The notes below the pieces were generated by a model, which did no database searches, was not told the origin of the DNA, and saw nothing but the letters and a program-made list of their open reading frames with translations. A stretch of DNA of 64,000 nt. It comes from Flavimobilis massiliensis (GTDB taxonomy: Bacteria; Actinomycetota; Actinomycetes; Actinomycetales; Cellulomonadaceae). This document shows positions 26,499-34,685 of this stretch, piece after piece. The translations under genes and the position numbers were made by a program. The stretch is from positions 2,790,001 through 2,854,000 of the forward strand of contig NZ_LT964979.1 in assembly GCF_900240335.1 (NCBI RefSeq), in the 5' to 3' direction. Numbering within the stretch: the first letter of the stretch is position 1; each line of letters starts with the position of its first letter.

Positions 26499-27761
26499 AT
26501 GACGAAGCGCACCGCCCTCGCACTCGCCCCGTTCCTCGCGTTCGCGCTGGTCGGGTGCTCGGCAGGAACCTCCACCCAGGAGCCGGGCACGTCGTCGGGC
26601 ACGATGCCGACGGTCCCGGTCGCGGCGTCGGCAGCCTCTTCCACCGCGACGCCGGACGCACCGACGCCGGACGCGACGTCCACGACCGCCCAGCAGGGCG
26701 CGAACGTGCCCGCCGTGCCCGGCTACGCGGCCGGTGAGATCCCGCCCGTGCCGCTCTTCGTCCTCCCGGACCTCTCGCTGCTCGACACGTCCGTCCCGGA
26801 CGTCACGGCCGAGCTCGCACGCGCCGTCGCCGAGATCCCTGGCGTCACCGCCGAGGCCGCACGTTGCGACGCCGCGGGCGACGTCGTCGTCGGGGACCGG
26901 ACAGCCCGCCTCTACGGGGACGGGTCCGGGAACTACGTCGGTCCCGACGGAGCGGTGCGCAACTACGGCGACGGCTCCGGAACCGTCACCGACGGGGGCC
27001 GCCGCCTGCGGTCCTACGGCGACGGCGCCGGGGAGTACACCGACGGCGAGGTCACCGTGCGCGCGTACGGTGACGGCACCGGCGAGTACACGGACGCCCG
27101 CGTCAACGTGCGGATCCTCGCCGACGGCGCCGGGTCGTGGACCGACGGCAGCACGAGCATCCGCAACTACGGCGACGGCGCCGGCCTCCTCGCGGACGGC
27201 ACCGTGACGATCCGCAACTACGGTGACGGCTCGGGGGAGTACCGCGACGCACACCTGACGATCAGCAACGACGGCGACGGCGAGGCCGTCGTGACGACCG
27301 CCGACGGCGGCCCCGTCACCGTGCCGGCCGAGCCGCTGCCCCCGGTCGCACCGCTCGGTGCGTTCCCGCCGCTCGGGGTGCTCGCCCCCATCGAGTCGTG
27401 CGGCGTGACGCTGACGTTCGACGCGGCCGTCCTCTTCGACTTCGACCGCAGCGACGTCCGCGCCGACGCCGCGGACGCGCTCGACACCGTCGCGACGGCG
27501 CTCACGACGGCGAAGGTGCCCGGTGCGGTCGTCGCGGGGCACACGGACGCGATCGCGTCGGAGGACTACAACCAGCGGCTCTCGGAGGCCCGCGCCGACG
27601 CGGTCGTCGCCGCGCTCACCGGCCGCGGCGTCACCGCAGACCTCACCGCGACCGGCTACGGCGAGACCCGCCCCGTCGCGCCCAACCCGCTCGACGGTGC
27701 CGACAACCCCGCCGGACGCCAGCTCAACCGACGCGTCGAGATCTTCGTGCCGTCGTCGTGA
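26499..27761 (+). CDS. OmpA-family lipoprotein with 17-residue repeats
   Basis: 420 aa. Signal peptide with lipobox LVGC (Cys near residue 21), then a Ser/Thr/Pro linker. Residues 139-257 form seven consecutive 17-residue repeats (26913-27269) built on YGDGxGxYTDGxVTVRN, plus one decayed copy; these may form a beta-solenoid. The C-terminal OmpA domain starts near 300 with FDFDRSDVRADAADAL and contains VVAGHTDAIASEDYNQRLSE and RQLNRRVEIF, the peptidoglycan-binding pattern. TAGGAT (26487-26492) 6 nt before the ATG indicates a leaderless mRNA. Confidence 0.88.
   Translation: MTKRTALALAPFLAFALVGCSAGTSTQEPGTSSGTMPTVPVAASAASSTATPDAPTPDATSTTAQQGANVPAVPGYAAGEIPPVPLFVLPDLSLLDTSVPDVTAELARAVAEIPGVTAEAARCDAAGDVVVGDRTARLYGDGSGNYVGPDGAVRNYGDGSGTVTDGGRRLRSYGDGAGEYTDGEVTVRAYGDGTGEYTDARVNVRILADGAGSWTDGSTSIRNYGDGAGLLADGTVTIRNYGDGSGEYRDAHLTISNDGDGEAVVTTADGGPVTVPAEPLPPVAPLGAFPPLGVLAPIESCGVTLTFDAAVLFDFDRSDVRADAADALDTVATALTTAKVPGAVVAGHTDAIASEDYNQRLSEARADAVVAALTGRGVTADLTATGYGETRPVAPNPLDGADNPAGRQLNRRVEIFVPSS
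26913..27269 (+). repeat. 51-bp coding tandem repeat, seven copies
   Basis: Seven in-frame units of 51 bp (17 codons) inside the OmpA lipoprotein gene. Units start YGDG (fifth starts LADG) and end with Arg plus a small or polar residue in most copies. DNA divergence between units shows selection on the protein, not recent slippage. Confidence 0.85.
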
Positions 27762-27886
27762 GGAGGCCCGCGCTCGGCCCGCGCCGGACCCGGCCCGGCC
27801 TGCGCCGGACCCGCCTCGGCCCTCATCAGACCCGCCTCAGTCCCGCTCTGCCGCCCGTCAACTTTCCCTCGACCGGAGGACCCACC

Positions 27887-28519
27887 ATGCACCGCCACCT
27901 CACCGACCGCCGCGCCACGCGCCCCGCCGTCCGCGCCCTGCCGTTCGCTCTCGCAGGACTCCTCCTCCTCGCCGGATGCGGCGTCGAGGTCACCGACGGG
28001 GCCGCTCCCGGCCCGTCGTCGACGGTGCCGGCAGCCGGCACGGCGACGTCCGGGCCGACGGAGCCCGCCGCGCCGAGGGCATCGACCGCGACCCCTGACC
28101 CCGCGACCCCTGACCCGGCGACCCCTGACCAGGCGACCCCTGACCCGGCGACCTCCGACGACCCGACAGGGCGGGGCGAGGCCCCCGCCGTCACCGACCC
28201 GGACCTTGCGGCCGAGCGCGACGACATCCTCAGCAAGGTGACGACGACCGTCGCGTGCGACGGGACGCGCGTTCTCGACACCGACGGCGCGTACGTCCGC
28301 GTCGAGGGGCCGTGCGACCTGCTCACTGTCCAGATGGACGCGGGCGTTGTCGTCGCCGACGACGTCACCGAGCTCCGCGTCCTCGGCACGGGCGTCACCG
28401 TCTTCACGGACACGCTCACGACCCTCAGCGTCTCCGGCGACATCAACTGCGTGTACTGGGCCGGGACGACGCCCGACGTCACCGACGTCGGCACCTCGAA
28501 CGTCGTCGCACGCTGGTGA
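27887..28519 (+). CDS. DUF3060 lipoprotein
   Basis: 210 aa from ATG 27887 with cggagga upstream. Signal peptide with lipobox LLAGC (Cys at about 30), then a Thr/Pro/Asp linker that holds four 15-bp repeats coding for TPDPA. The C-terminal DUF3060 region (about 120-210) is a run of short beta strands, VRVEGPCDLLTVQMDAG to INCVYWAGTTPDV, with three cysteines. Function of DUF3060 is unknown. Follows the OmpA lipoprotein by 125 nt and is coupled to the response regulator. Confidence 0.85.
   Translation: MHRHLTDRRATRPAVRALPFALAGLLLLAGCGVEVTDGAAPGPSSTVPAAGTATSGPTEPAAPRASTATPDPATPDPATPDQATPDPATSDDPTGRGEAPAVTDPDLAAERDDILSKVTTTVACDGTRVLDTDGAYVRVEGPCDLLTVQMDAGVVVADDVTELRVLGTGVTVFTDTLTTLSVSGDINCVYWAGTTPDVTDVGTSNVVARW
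28090..28149 (+). repeat. 15-bp tandem repeat, four copies
   Basis: Four units of GACCCCTGACCCxGC (28090, 28105, 28120, 28135) inside the linker of the DUF3060 lipoprotein. In frame, so copy-number change would alter linker length only. Confidence 0.85.
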
Positions 28520-28521
28520 GC

Positions 28522-29229
28522 ATGGACCGCCCCTGCATCCTCCTCGTCGACGACGACGCCGCGATCACCGACGCGCTCGGCCCCTACCTCGAGCGCTCCG
28601 GCTTCGCGGTGCGCGTCGCGGCCGACGGCCAGGCGGCTCTCGACGCGGTCGCGCACGCTGTTCCCGACCTCATGGTCGCCGACGTCATGATGCCGCGGCT
28701 CGACGGCCGCGAGCTCGTCCGGCGCGTGCGCGCGCGCCGGCTCACGCTGCCGATCATCCTGCTCACGCAGGTCGGGGAGTCCTCCGAGCGGTCTGCGGCG
28801 CTCGACGAAGGTGCCGACGACTACCTCAACAAGCCCTTCGACCCGCACGAGCTCGTCGCCCGCATCCGCGCGGTCCTGCGCCGCTCGGCGGCGACGCCCG
28901 GGCTTGCGGGTGCGCGCACGCTCACGGCGCGCGACCTCGTGCTCGACCGCACCGCGCGACGCGTCCACCTCGCCGGCCGCGAGGTCGTCCTCACACCCAA
29001 AGCGCTCACCCTGCTCGAGCACCTCATGCTCAGGCCCGGGGAGGTCCACACGCGCGAGCGGCTGCTCGCGACGCTCTGGGGCCTCGACTTCGCGACGCCG
29101 AGCCGCGCCGTCGACCACCGCGTCGCCGAGCTCCGCCGCGAACTGCACGACGACGCGTCCGCGCCGCGGTTCCTCGAGACCGTGCCGTCCGTCGGGTACC
29201 GGTTCGTCGCGCCCGTGGGGTCGGCATGA
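28522..29229 (+). CDS. OmpR-family response regulator
   Basis: 235 aa from ATG 28522; a GTG at 28516 is in frame and overlaps the previous stop as GTGA, so it may be the true start. Receiver motifs: LLVDDDAAIT, phospho-Asp in LMVADVMMPRLDG, Lys in DYLNKPFD. Winged-helix end VPSVGYRFVAPV. Coupled to the kinase that follows. Probably links the two lipoproteins upstream with an envelope signal, by gene order only. Confidence 0.93.
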   Translation: MDRPCILLVDDDAAITDALGPYLERSGFAVRVAADGQAALDAVAHAVPDLMVADVMMPRLDGRELVRRVRARRLTLPIILLTQVGESSERSAALDEGADDYLNKPFDPHELVARIRAVLRRSAATPGLAGARTLTARDLVLDRTARRVHLAGREVVLTPKALTLLEHLMLRPGEVHTRERLLATLWGLDFATPSRAVDHRVAELRRELHDDASAPRFLETVPSVGYRFVAPVGSA

Positions 29230-30344
29230 GCGGGGCGACGGCGTCCCCGCACGACGGGCCTTCGGGTGGTCCGTCGGACGGTGCCGGTCCGTGGCCCACC
29301 GCCCCGCGTCCCGCCGACCCGCATCCCGCCGACCCGCGTCCTGCTGTCTCGGTCGACGGACCCGCCCGGCCTCGTGCCGTCACCGTCGCGTGGGCGCTCG
29401 CGGCCGTCGCGCTGCTCGCGGCCGCCGTCGTCGGCCTCACGCTGCGCGGCGACACGCGCGTCGTGCGCCTCACCGTCGCCCTGCCCTGGGCCCTCGCTGC
29501 GTGCGCGCTCACGGTCGGCCTGGTCGCCGTCGTCGTCGCACTCACGGTGCGCGCGAGCAGCCACCGTCGGGCACGTGACCGTGCGCGCGACGACGCGCAC
29601 GCGCGCGAACTCGCCGCCGCGCACGACGCCGCCCGCACCGCGGGTCGCGACGAGCAGCGTGACCAGCACCGGCGCTTTCTCGCGCGGCTCGACCACGAGC
29701 TCAAGAACCCCGTCACCGCGATCCGCGCCGTCGCGGCGTCAGGGGCTGCGGGCGCACCGACGCCCGACGCCTGGGCGAGCATCGACGCCCAGTCGCGCCG
29801 CCTCGCGACGCTCGTCCGTGACCTGCGCAAGCTCGCCGAACTCGAGACACGACCCCTCGAGCTCGAGAGCGTCGACCTGCCCGGGCTCGTGCGCGAGGCC
29901 GTCGACGCGCTCGCCGCGACCGACCCGGGGCTCGCCGCACGCCTCAGCCTCACCGTGACGACCGTGCCGTGGCCAGTGCCCGACGTCGCCGTCGACCGGG
30001 ACCTTCTCGCCGTCGCGGTCGACAACGTCCTCGCCAACGCCGCGAAGTTCTCGACCGACGGCGCGATCGAGGTGCGGCTGCGCGAGCACGACGGCCGCGC
30101 CCAGATCGAGGTCGCCGACGCCGGGCGTGGGATCCCGGCCACCGAGCTGCCGCACGTGTGCGACGAGCTCGCGCGCGCCGCCAACGCGCGCGACGTCCCG
30201 GGCTCGGGCCTCGGGCTCGCACTCGTCGCGACCGTCCTGCGGCGGCACGGCGGGACCGTCGTCGTGAGGTCCGTCGAAGGGACGGGGACGTCGGTGACGC
30301 TCGCGCTCCCGACGGCGACGGAGACGTCGGGCCCCGACGCCTGA
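29226..30344 (+). CDS. Sensor histidine kinase
   Basis: 372 aa, ATGA overlap with the regulator. A Pro/Asp-rich cytoplasmic lead of about 50 residues, two membrane segments (about 52-74 and 85-108) with almost no outside loop, then a charged coiled-coil of about 40 residues. H-box LDHELKNPVTAIRAV, N-box DNVLANAAKF, G-box GSGLGLALVATVL. The tiny loop suggests it senses within the membrane or through a partner such as the lipoproteins upstream. Confidence 0.92.
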   Translation: MSGATASPHDGPSGGPSDGAGPWPTAPRPADPHPADPRPAVSVDGPARPRAVTVAWALAAVALLAAAVVGLTLRGDTRVVRLTVALPWALAACALTVGLVAVVVALTVRASSHRRARDRARDDAHARELAAAHDAARTAGRDEQRDQHRRFLARLDHELKNPVTAIRAVAASGAAGAPTPDAWASIDAQSRRLATLVRDLRKLAELETRPLELESVDLPGLVREAVDALAATDPGLAARLSLTVTTVPWPVPDVAVDRDLLAVAVDNVLANAAKFSTDGAIEVRLREHDGRAQIEVADAGRGIPATELPHVCDELARAANARDVPGSGLGLALVATVLRRHGGTVVVRSVEGTGTSVTLALPTATETSGPDA

Positions 30345-30403
30345 GCGGGGCGGACGCCTGAGCGTGGCGGGCGCCTGGGCGCGGCCGGCGCCTGAGCGGG
30401 GCG
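30336..30403 (+). repeat. 17-bp tandem repeat across the kinase stop codon
   Basis: Four units of about 17 bp with the core GCGCCTGAGCGGGGCG begin at 30336, 30353, 30370 and 30387, and a decayed fifth follows. The first unit contains the kinase stop TGA. Copies 1, 2 and 4 are near identical. Confidence 0.8.
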
Positions 30404-30463
30404 GGCGCCGAGGCATGCTGCGCGCTGGACGGGGGCCGCGGCCGCGCCGCGGACCTGAGACGA

Positions 30464-30477
30464 TGGGATCGTATCCA
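30464..30477. promoter_or_regulatory. Possible operator-like inverted repeat
   Basis: TGGGATCGTATCCA is a near-palindrome about 100 nt before the 2-hydroxyacid dehydrogenase, in an AT-richer patch. It could be a repressor site. No regulator gene is adjacent, so this is weak. Confidence 0.25.
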
Positions 30478-30576
30478 TAGCCCCGGCGCGAGCCCGCGCG
30501 GCGTGGGACCACGCGCCCGGGCCGGTCGTCCACGCCGGTCCCTGATCGCTGCACCGCAGCCGCACCGGAGGTTCGC

Positions 30577-31503
30577 ATGACCAGCACCACCCACGCACCC
30601 CGCGTCACCGTGACGGGCGACATCCCCGCCTGGCGCGACGCCGTCGTCCGCGGCGGCGGAGAGCTCACCGAGCTCGGTCCCGACACCGAGGTCCTCGTCT
30701 GGCACGGCGGACCTGCGACCGAGCTCGTCCCCGTGCTCGCTGCCGCCCCGAACCTGCGGTGGGTCCAGCTGCCGTCCGCGGGCGTCGAGGCGTACGTCGC
30801 CGCGGGCGTCTTCGAGCGCGACGTCGAGTTCACGTCCGCCAAGGGCGCGTTCGCGGAGCCCGTCGCGGAGCACGCGCTGCTCCTCACGCTCGCCGCGCTT
30901 CGGCACGTCCCGCGCCGGGCGCGTGCGACGTCGTGGGGCACGCCCGCGGGCATCAGCCTCTACGGCCTCACCGTCGGGATCCTCGGCGGCGGCGGCATCA
31001 CGACCGAGCTGCTGCGACTTCTCGCGCCGTTCGGTGTCCGGACGATCGTCGCGCGCCGCTCGACGTCGCCGCTCGAGGGCGCGGACGTCACGACCGACCT
31101 CGACGGGTTCCGGGAGCACCTCGGCGAGATCGACGTACTCGTCGGCGCGATCGCGCTCACGGACGCGACGCGTGGCTGGGTCTCCGCGGAGGTGCTCGCG
31201 GCGCTGCCGTCGTCGGCCGTCGTCGTCAACGTCGCGCGCGGGGGCCTCATCGACACCGCCGCGCTCGTCGCGGCGCTCGACGCGGGCGAGATCGCAGGTG
31301 CGGGTCTTGACGTCACCGACCCCGAGCCGCTGCCCGACGGGCACGCGCTGTGGGGCCGGGACGACGTGCTCGTCACGCCGCACACCGCCGACACCCCGGA
31401 GATGGTCGAGGCGATGATGGCCCGCCGCATCGAGCACAACGTCCGCGCGTGGCACGCGGGCACGCCCCTCACGGGCGGCGTCGACCGCGCAGCGGGCTAC
31501 TGA
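30577..31503 (+). CDS. D-isomer-specific 2-hydroxyacid dehydrogenase
   Basis: 308 aa. NAD-binding loop GILGGGGITTELL, catalytic Arg in VNVARGGLIDTAAL, Glu in DPEPLPDGHALWG and His in TPHTADTPEM, the full catalytic set. Strong Shine-Dalgarno cggagg before ATG 30577. Reduces a 2-keto acid or the reverse; the substrate is not evident and the neighbours do not help. Shorter than the 330-residue phosphoglycerate type, with no regulatory domain. Confidence 0.92.
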   Translation: MTSTTHAPRVTVTGDIPAWRDAVVRGGGELTELGPDTEVLVWHGGPATELVPVLAAAPNLRWVQLPSAGVEAYVAAGVFERDVEFTSAKGAFAEPVAEHALLLTLAALRHVPRRARATSWGTPAGISLYGLTVGILGGGGITTELLRLLAPFGVRTIVARRSTSPLEGADVTTDLDGFREHLGEIDVLVGAIALTDATRGWVSAEVLAALPSSAVVVNVARGGLIDTAALVAALDAGEIAGAGLDVTDPEPLPDGHALWGRDDVLVTPHTADTPEMVEAMMARRIEHNVRAWHAGTPLTGGVDRAAGY

Positions 31504-31526
31504 CCCCTCGCACCACCCCTCTGATC

Positions 31527-31595
31527 GCGAGATAGCGCTCCTGGGTCGAGATAGCGCGCGTTGCGTGCTATCTCGACGCGGGAGCGCTATCTCGC
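31527..31595. terminator. 29-bp inverted repeat between convergent genes
   Basis: Arms 31527-31555 and 31567-31595 pair at 27 of 29 positions around an 11-nt loop. The word GAGATAGCGC or its complement occurs four times. It sits in the 105-nt gap between two convergent genes and may end transcription from both sides. The AT-rich core is unlike the surrounding DNA. Confidence 0.6.
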
Positions 31596-31608
31596 GGGAC
31601 GGGGAGCG

Positions 31609-32739
31609 TCAGCTCACCGTGAGGGGGAGCTTCTTGCCCGCGAGTCCGCGGCCTCGCGTCGCGAGGGTGCGGGCGACCGCGCGGAGCGCCTGGGCCGCAG
31701 GCGAGGTCGGGTCCGTGAGGACGACGGGCGTGCCGCCGTCGCCTGCCTCGCGCAGCGCGACGTCGAGCGGGACCTGCCCCAGGAGCGGCACGCTGACACC
31801 GAGCGACTCCGAGAGCGACGCCGAGACGCGCTCGCCGCCGCCCGAGCCGAAGATCTCGAGGCGCGAGCCGTCAGGCTGCTCGAGCCACGACATGTTCTCG
31901 ACGACGCCCACGACGCCCTGGTTCGTCTGGCGCGCGATCGAGCCCGCGCGCTCCGCGACCTCCGCGGCCGCCGACTGCGGCGTCGTCACGACGACGATCT
32001 CCGAGCCCGGAAGCAGCTGCGCGACCGAGATCGCGATGTCACCCGTGCCGGGCGGAAGGTCGAGCAGCAGGACGTCGAGGTCGCCCCAGAAGACGTCGCC
32101 GAGGAACTGCTGCAGCGCCCGGTGGAGCATCGGCCCGCGCCACACGACCGGCTGGCCCGGCGGCACGAACATGCCGATCGAGACGACCTTGACGTCGTGC
32201 GCGATCGGCGGGAGGAGCATGTCGTCGACCTTCGTCGGCATCTCGCGCGCGCCGAGCATGCCCGGGATCGAGAAGCCGTAGATGTCGGCGTCGACGACGC
32301 CGACGCGCAGACCGTCGGCTGCCATCGCGACCGCGAGGTTCGCGGTGAGCGACGACTTGCCGACGCCGCCCTTGCCCGACGCGATCGCGTACACCTTCGT
32401 GAGCGAGCCCGGCTGCGAGAACGGGATGACGGGCTCGCCGTCGCCACCGCGCAGCTGCTTCTTGAGCCGCACCCGCTGCTCGGGACTCATGACGCCCATC
32501 TCGACGGACACCGACGCGACACCCTCGACCGCCGACGCGGCCGCCGTGACGTCCTCGACGATCTTCGCCTTGAGCGGGCAGCCCGCCGTCGTGAGGTCGA
32601 TCGCGACCGTCACCTCGCCGGCACCCACCACCTCGACCTCCCGCACCATGCCGAGCTCGGTGATGGGACGGCGGATCTCGGGATCGATGACGGTGGCGAG
32701 CGCTGCGCGCACGGCCTCGACGAGGGTCGGCTGAGTCAT
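31609..32739 (-). CDS. mrp: Mrp/NBP35 (ApbC) family ATPase
   Basis: 376 aa. N-terminal MIP18/DUF59 domain (about 1-90), then a deviant Walker A SGKGGVGKSS and LLDLPPGTGD. Family members carry iron-sulfur clusters to apoproteins. The usual Cys-x2-Cys after ENMS is absent: here it reads ENMSWLEQPDGSRLEIFG, the form common in Actinobacteria as I recall. Minus-strand TAGGAT (32751-32746) is 6 nt before the ATG, so leaderless. Confidence 0.93.
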   Translation of the reverse strand: MTQPTLVEAVRAALATVIDPEIRRPITELGMVREVEVVGAGEVTVAIDLTTAGCPLKAKIVEDVTAAASAVEGVASVSVEMGVMSPEQRVRLKKQLRGGDGEPVIPFSQPGSLTKVYAIASGKGGVGKSSLTANLAVAMAADGLRVGVVDADIYGFSIPGMLGAREMPTKVDDMLLPPIAHDVKVVSIGMFVPPGQPVVWRGPMLHRALQQFLGDVFWGDLDVLLLDLPPGTGDIAISVAQLLPGSEIVVVTTPQSAAAEVAERAGSIARQTNQGVVGVVENMSWLEQPDGSRLEIFGSGGGERVSASLSESLGVSVPLLGQVPLDVALREAGDGGTPVVLTDPTSPAAQALRAVARTLATRGRGLAGKKLPLTVS

Positions 32740-32811
32740 GGGACCATCCTAGGTCGCCCCGGCCGGGAGACGACCAGGACCGTGGGATGTGTCACCAACC
32801 GGACGTGCGGA

Positions 32812-33348
32812 TCAGTGCGCCGGCTCGTCTGGCTCGGACGCGTCACGCCCCGCAGCCTCGCGCCCCGCCTCAATCTCCTCGAGCAGGTTCCTCAGTTCCG
32901 AGCGCACGAAGTCGCGCGTCGCGACCTCGCCGAGCGCGATGCGCAGCGCCGCCATCTCCCGGGCGAGGAACTCCGTGTCCGCAAGATTCCGCTCCGCACG
33001 CTGCCGGTCCTGCTCCGCCGAGACACGGTCCCGGTCGTCCTGCCTGTTCTGCGCGAGGAGGATGAGCGGCGCCGAGTACGACGCCTGCAGCGAGAGCATG
33101 AGCGTCAGCAGCGTGAAACCGATCGCGACCGAGTCGAACCGCAGGTGCTCCGGCCCCCACGTGTTCCACGCGAGCCACACGACGCAGAAGATCGTCATGT
33201 AGACGAGGAACCGCGGCGTCCCCATGAACCGCGCGATGCCCTCCGAGGCCCGCCCGAACGAGTCGTCGTTGCGGCGCGGCAGGAACCGCTCGCGCAGCGA
33301 CGTCCGCTTGCCCTTGGGCTGGTCGAGCCGCTCAGCCACGTCGCTCAC
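32812..33348 (-). CDS. DUF1003 membrane protein
   Basis: 178 aa from GTG 33348 (VSDVAERLDQPKGKR); the start is uncertain because GTG 33351 and longer forms are possible. Two membrane segments (FLVYMTIFCVVWLAWNT and FTLLTLMLSLQASYSAP) are typical of DUF1003, followed by QNRQDDRDRVSAEQD and a C-terminal coiled coil. Overlaps the end of the MgtE-like gene by 17 nt, so the two are coupled. Function unknown; the pairing suggests metal or envelope biology. Confidence 0.85.
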   Translation of the reverse strand: MSDVAERLDQPKGKRTSLRERFLPRRNDDSFGRASEGIARFMGTPRFLVYMTIFCVVWLAWNTWGPEHLRFDSVAIGFTLLTLMLSLQASYSAPLILLAQNRQDDRDRVSAEQDRQRAERNLADTEFLAREMAALRIALGEVATRDFVRSELRNLLEEIEAGREAAGRDASEPDEPAH

Positions 33349-34615
33349 CACCCACGGGGGCGTCGGGCACGTGGTCGTCCTCACGCCAGTCCTCAGGGAG
33401 CATGTGGTCGAGCACGTCGTCGACCGACACCGCGCCGAGCAGGCGACGGTCCGGGTCGAGCACCGGCAGCGCGAGAAGGTTGTACGTCGCGAGCAGGCGC
33501 GTCACCTGCGCGAGCGGCGCCGACGGGCCCACGTGGTCGACCGCGTCGAGGACGTCGCCGAGAGACTGGTGCGGAGGCTCGCGCAGCATCCGCTGGAAGT
33601 GCACGACGCCGAGGAAACGTCCCGTCGGCGTCTCGAGCGGGGGCCGCACGACGAACACCATCGACGCGAGTGCAGGCGGCAGGTCCGCCCGACGGATGTG
33701 CGCCATCGCCGCCGCGATCGACGTCTCCGGGGCGAGGACGACGGGCTCGGTCGTCATGAGACCGCCGGCCGTGTAGTCGTCGTACGCGAGAAGACGCTGG
33801 ACGTCCTTCGCGTCCTCAGGCTCCATGAGCCCAAGGAGCTGGGACGCGCGCGCATCCGGCATCTCGTGGAGGAGGTCCGCCGCGTCGTCGGGCTGCATCG
33901 CCTCGAGGACGTCGGCTGCCCGGCCCGGCTCGAGCGCCGACATGATCTCGACCTGCGTGTCCTCGGGCAGCTCCTCGATGACGTCGGCGAGACGCTCGTC
34001 GTCGAGCGCGCGCGCCACCTCGATGCGCCGCTCCTGCGAGAGGTCGTGGAGCGCCTCGGCAAGGTCGGCGGGCTTGAGGTCCTCGTACGCCGCGAGGAGG
34101 AGGGCCGCGCCCTGGTTCTGCTCGATCGACGCGAGGGAGAGCAGGTCGGTGACGTTGACGACCTCGCCCTGTCCGCGCCGACGGATGCCGAGCGTGCTGC
34201 GTGTCGGTTGCGTGCGCCGCACGAAGAGCCGGTCGACCATCCAGTCGCCGTTGCGCTGCTTCTCGATCGAGACGTCCTCGATCCGGGCGGACCCCGAGCC
34301 ATCCGCGAACGCGACGACACGGTCGAAGAGTTCGCCGACGACGAGGGACTCCATGCGCCGCTGCTCGAAGCGCCGCATGTTGACGAGACCTGTCGAGATG
34401 ACCTGGCCCGCGTCGATGCTCGTGATGCGGGTCATCGGCAGGAAGACGCGGCGTCGGCCGGGGACCTCGACGACGAGCCCCACGGCGCGCGGCGCCCCCT
34501 TGGGGCGCATGAGCACGACGACGTCCCGCACCCGCCCGACGCGGTCCCCGAGCGGGTCGAAAACAGCGGTCTCGGCGAGCCGGGCGACGAAGACTCGGGT
34601 TCCGACAGCGCTCAC
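33332..34615 (-). CDS. MgtE N-domain plus CBS protein lacking the transport channel
   Basis: 427 aa. A PRC-barrel-like start (about 10-130), then the MgtE N-terminal helical domain (LSQERRIEVARALDDERLAD, IEELPEDTQVEIMSAL), then a CBS pair (TTEPVVLAPETS and LALPVLDPDRRLLGAVSVDD). The channel part of MgtE is missing, so this is a cytosolic sensor-like protein and not a transporter. Start GTG 34615 is chosen because minus-strand TAGGCT (34627-34622) lies 6 nt upstream; GTG 34621 is also in frame but lies within the promoter spacing. Confidence 0.87.
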   Translation of the reverse strand: MSAVGTRVFVARLAETAVFDPLGDRVGRVRDVVVLMRPKGAPRAVGLVVEVPGRRRVFLPMTRITSIDAGQVISTGLVNMRRFEQRRMESLVVGELFDRVVAFADGSGSARIEDVSIEKQRNGDWMVDRLFVRRTQPTRSTLGIRRRGQGEVVNVTDLLSLASIEQNQGAALLLAAYEDLKPADLAEALHDLSQERRIEVARALDDERLADVIEELPEDTQVEIMSALEPGRAADVLEAMQPDDAADLLHEMPDARASQLLGLMEPEDAKDVQRLLAYDDYTAGGLMTTEPVVLAPETSIAAAMAHIRRADLPPALASMVFVVRPPLETPTGRFLGVVHFQRMLREPPHQSLGDVLDAVDHVGPSAPLAQVTRLLATYNLLALPVLDPDRRLLGAVSVDDVLDHMLPEDWREDDHVPDAPVGGERRG

Positions 34616-34685
34616 GGGCACAGCCTATGCGCGCAGCTCGGCTCGCGGGCGACCGTCCGCGCCCGCGGTGCGGCATGATCGTCGT

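Noticed and set aside
24942..27542. 866-codon minus-strand ORF
   Set aside because: Composition of an antisense frame (Val/Arg/Asp/Gly) over four clear plus-strand genes.
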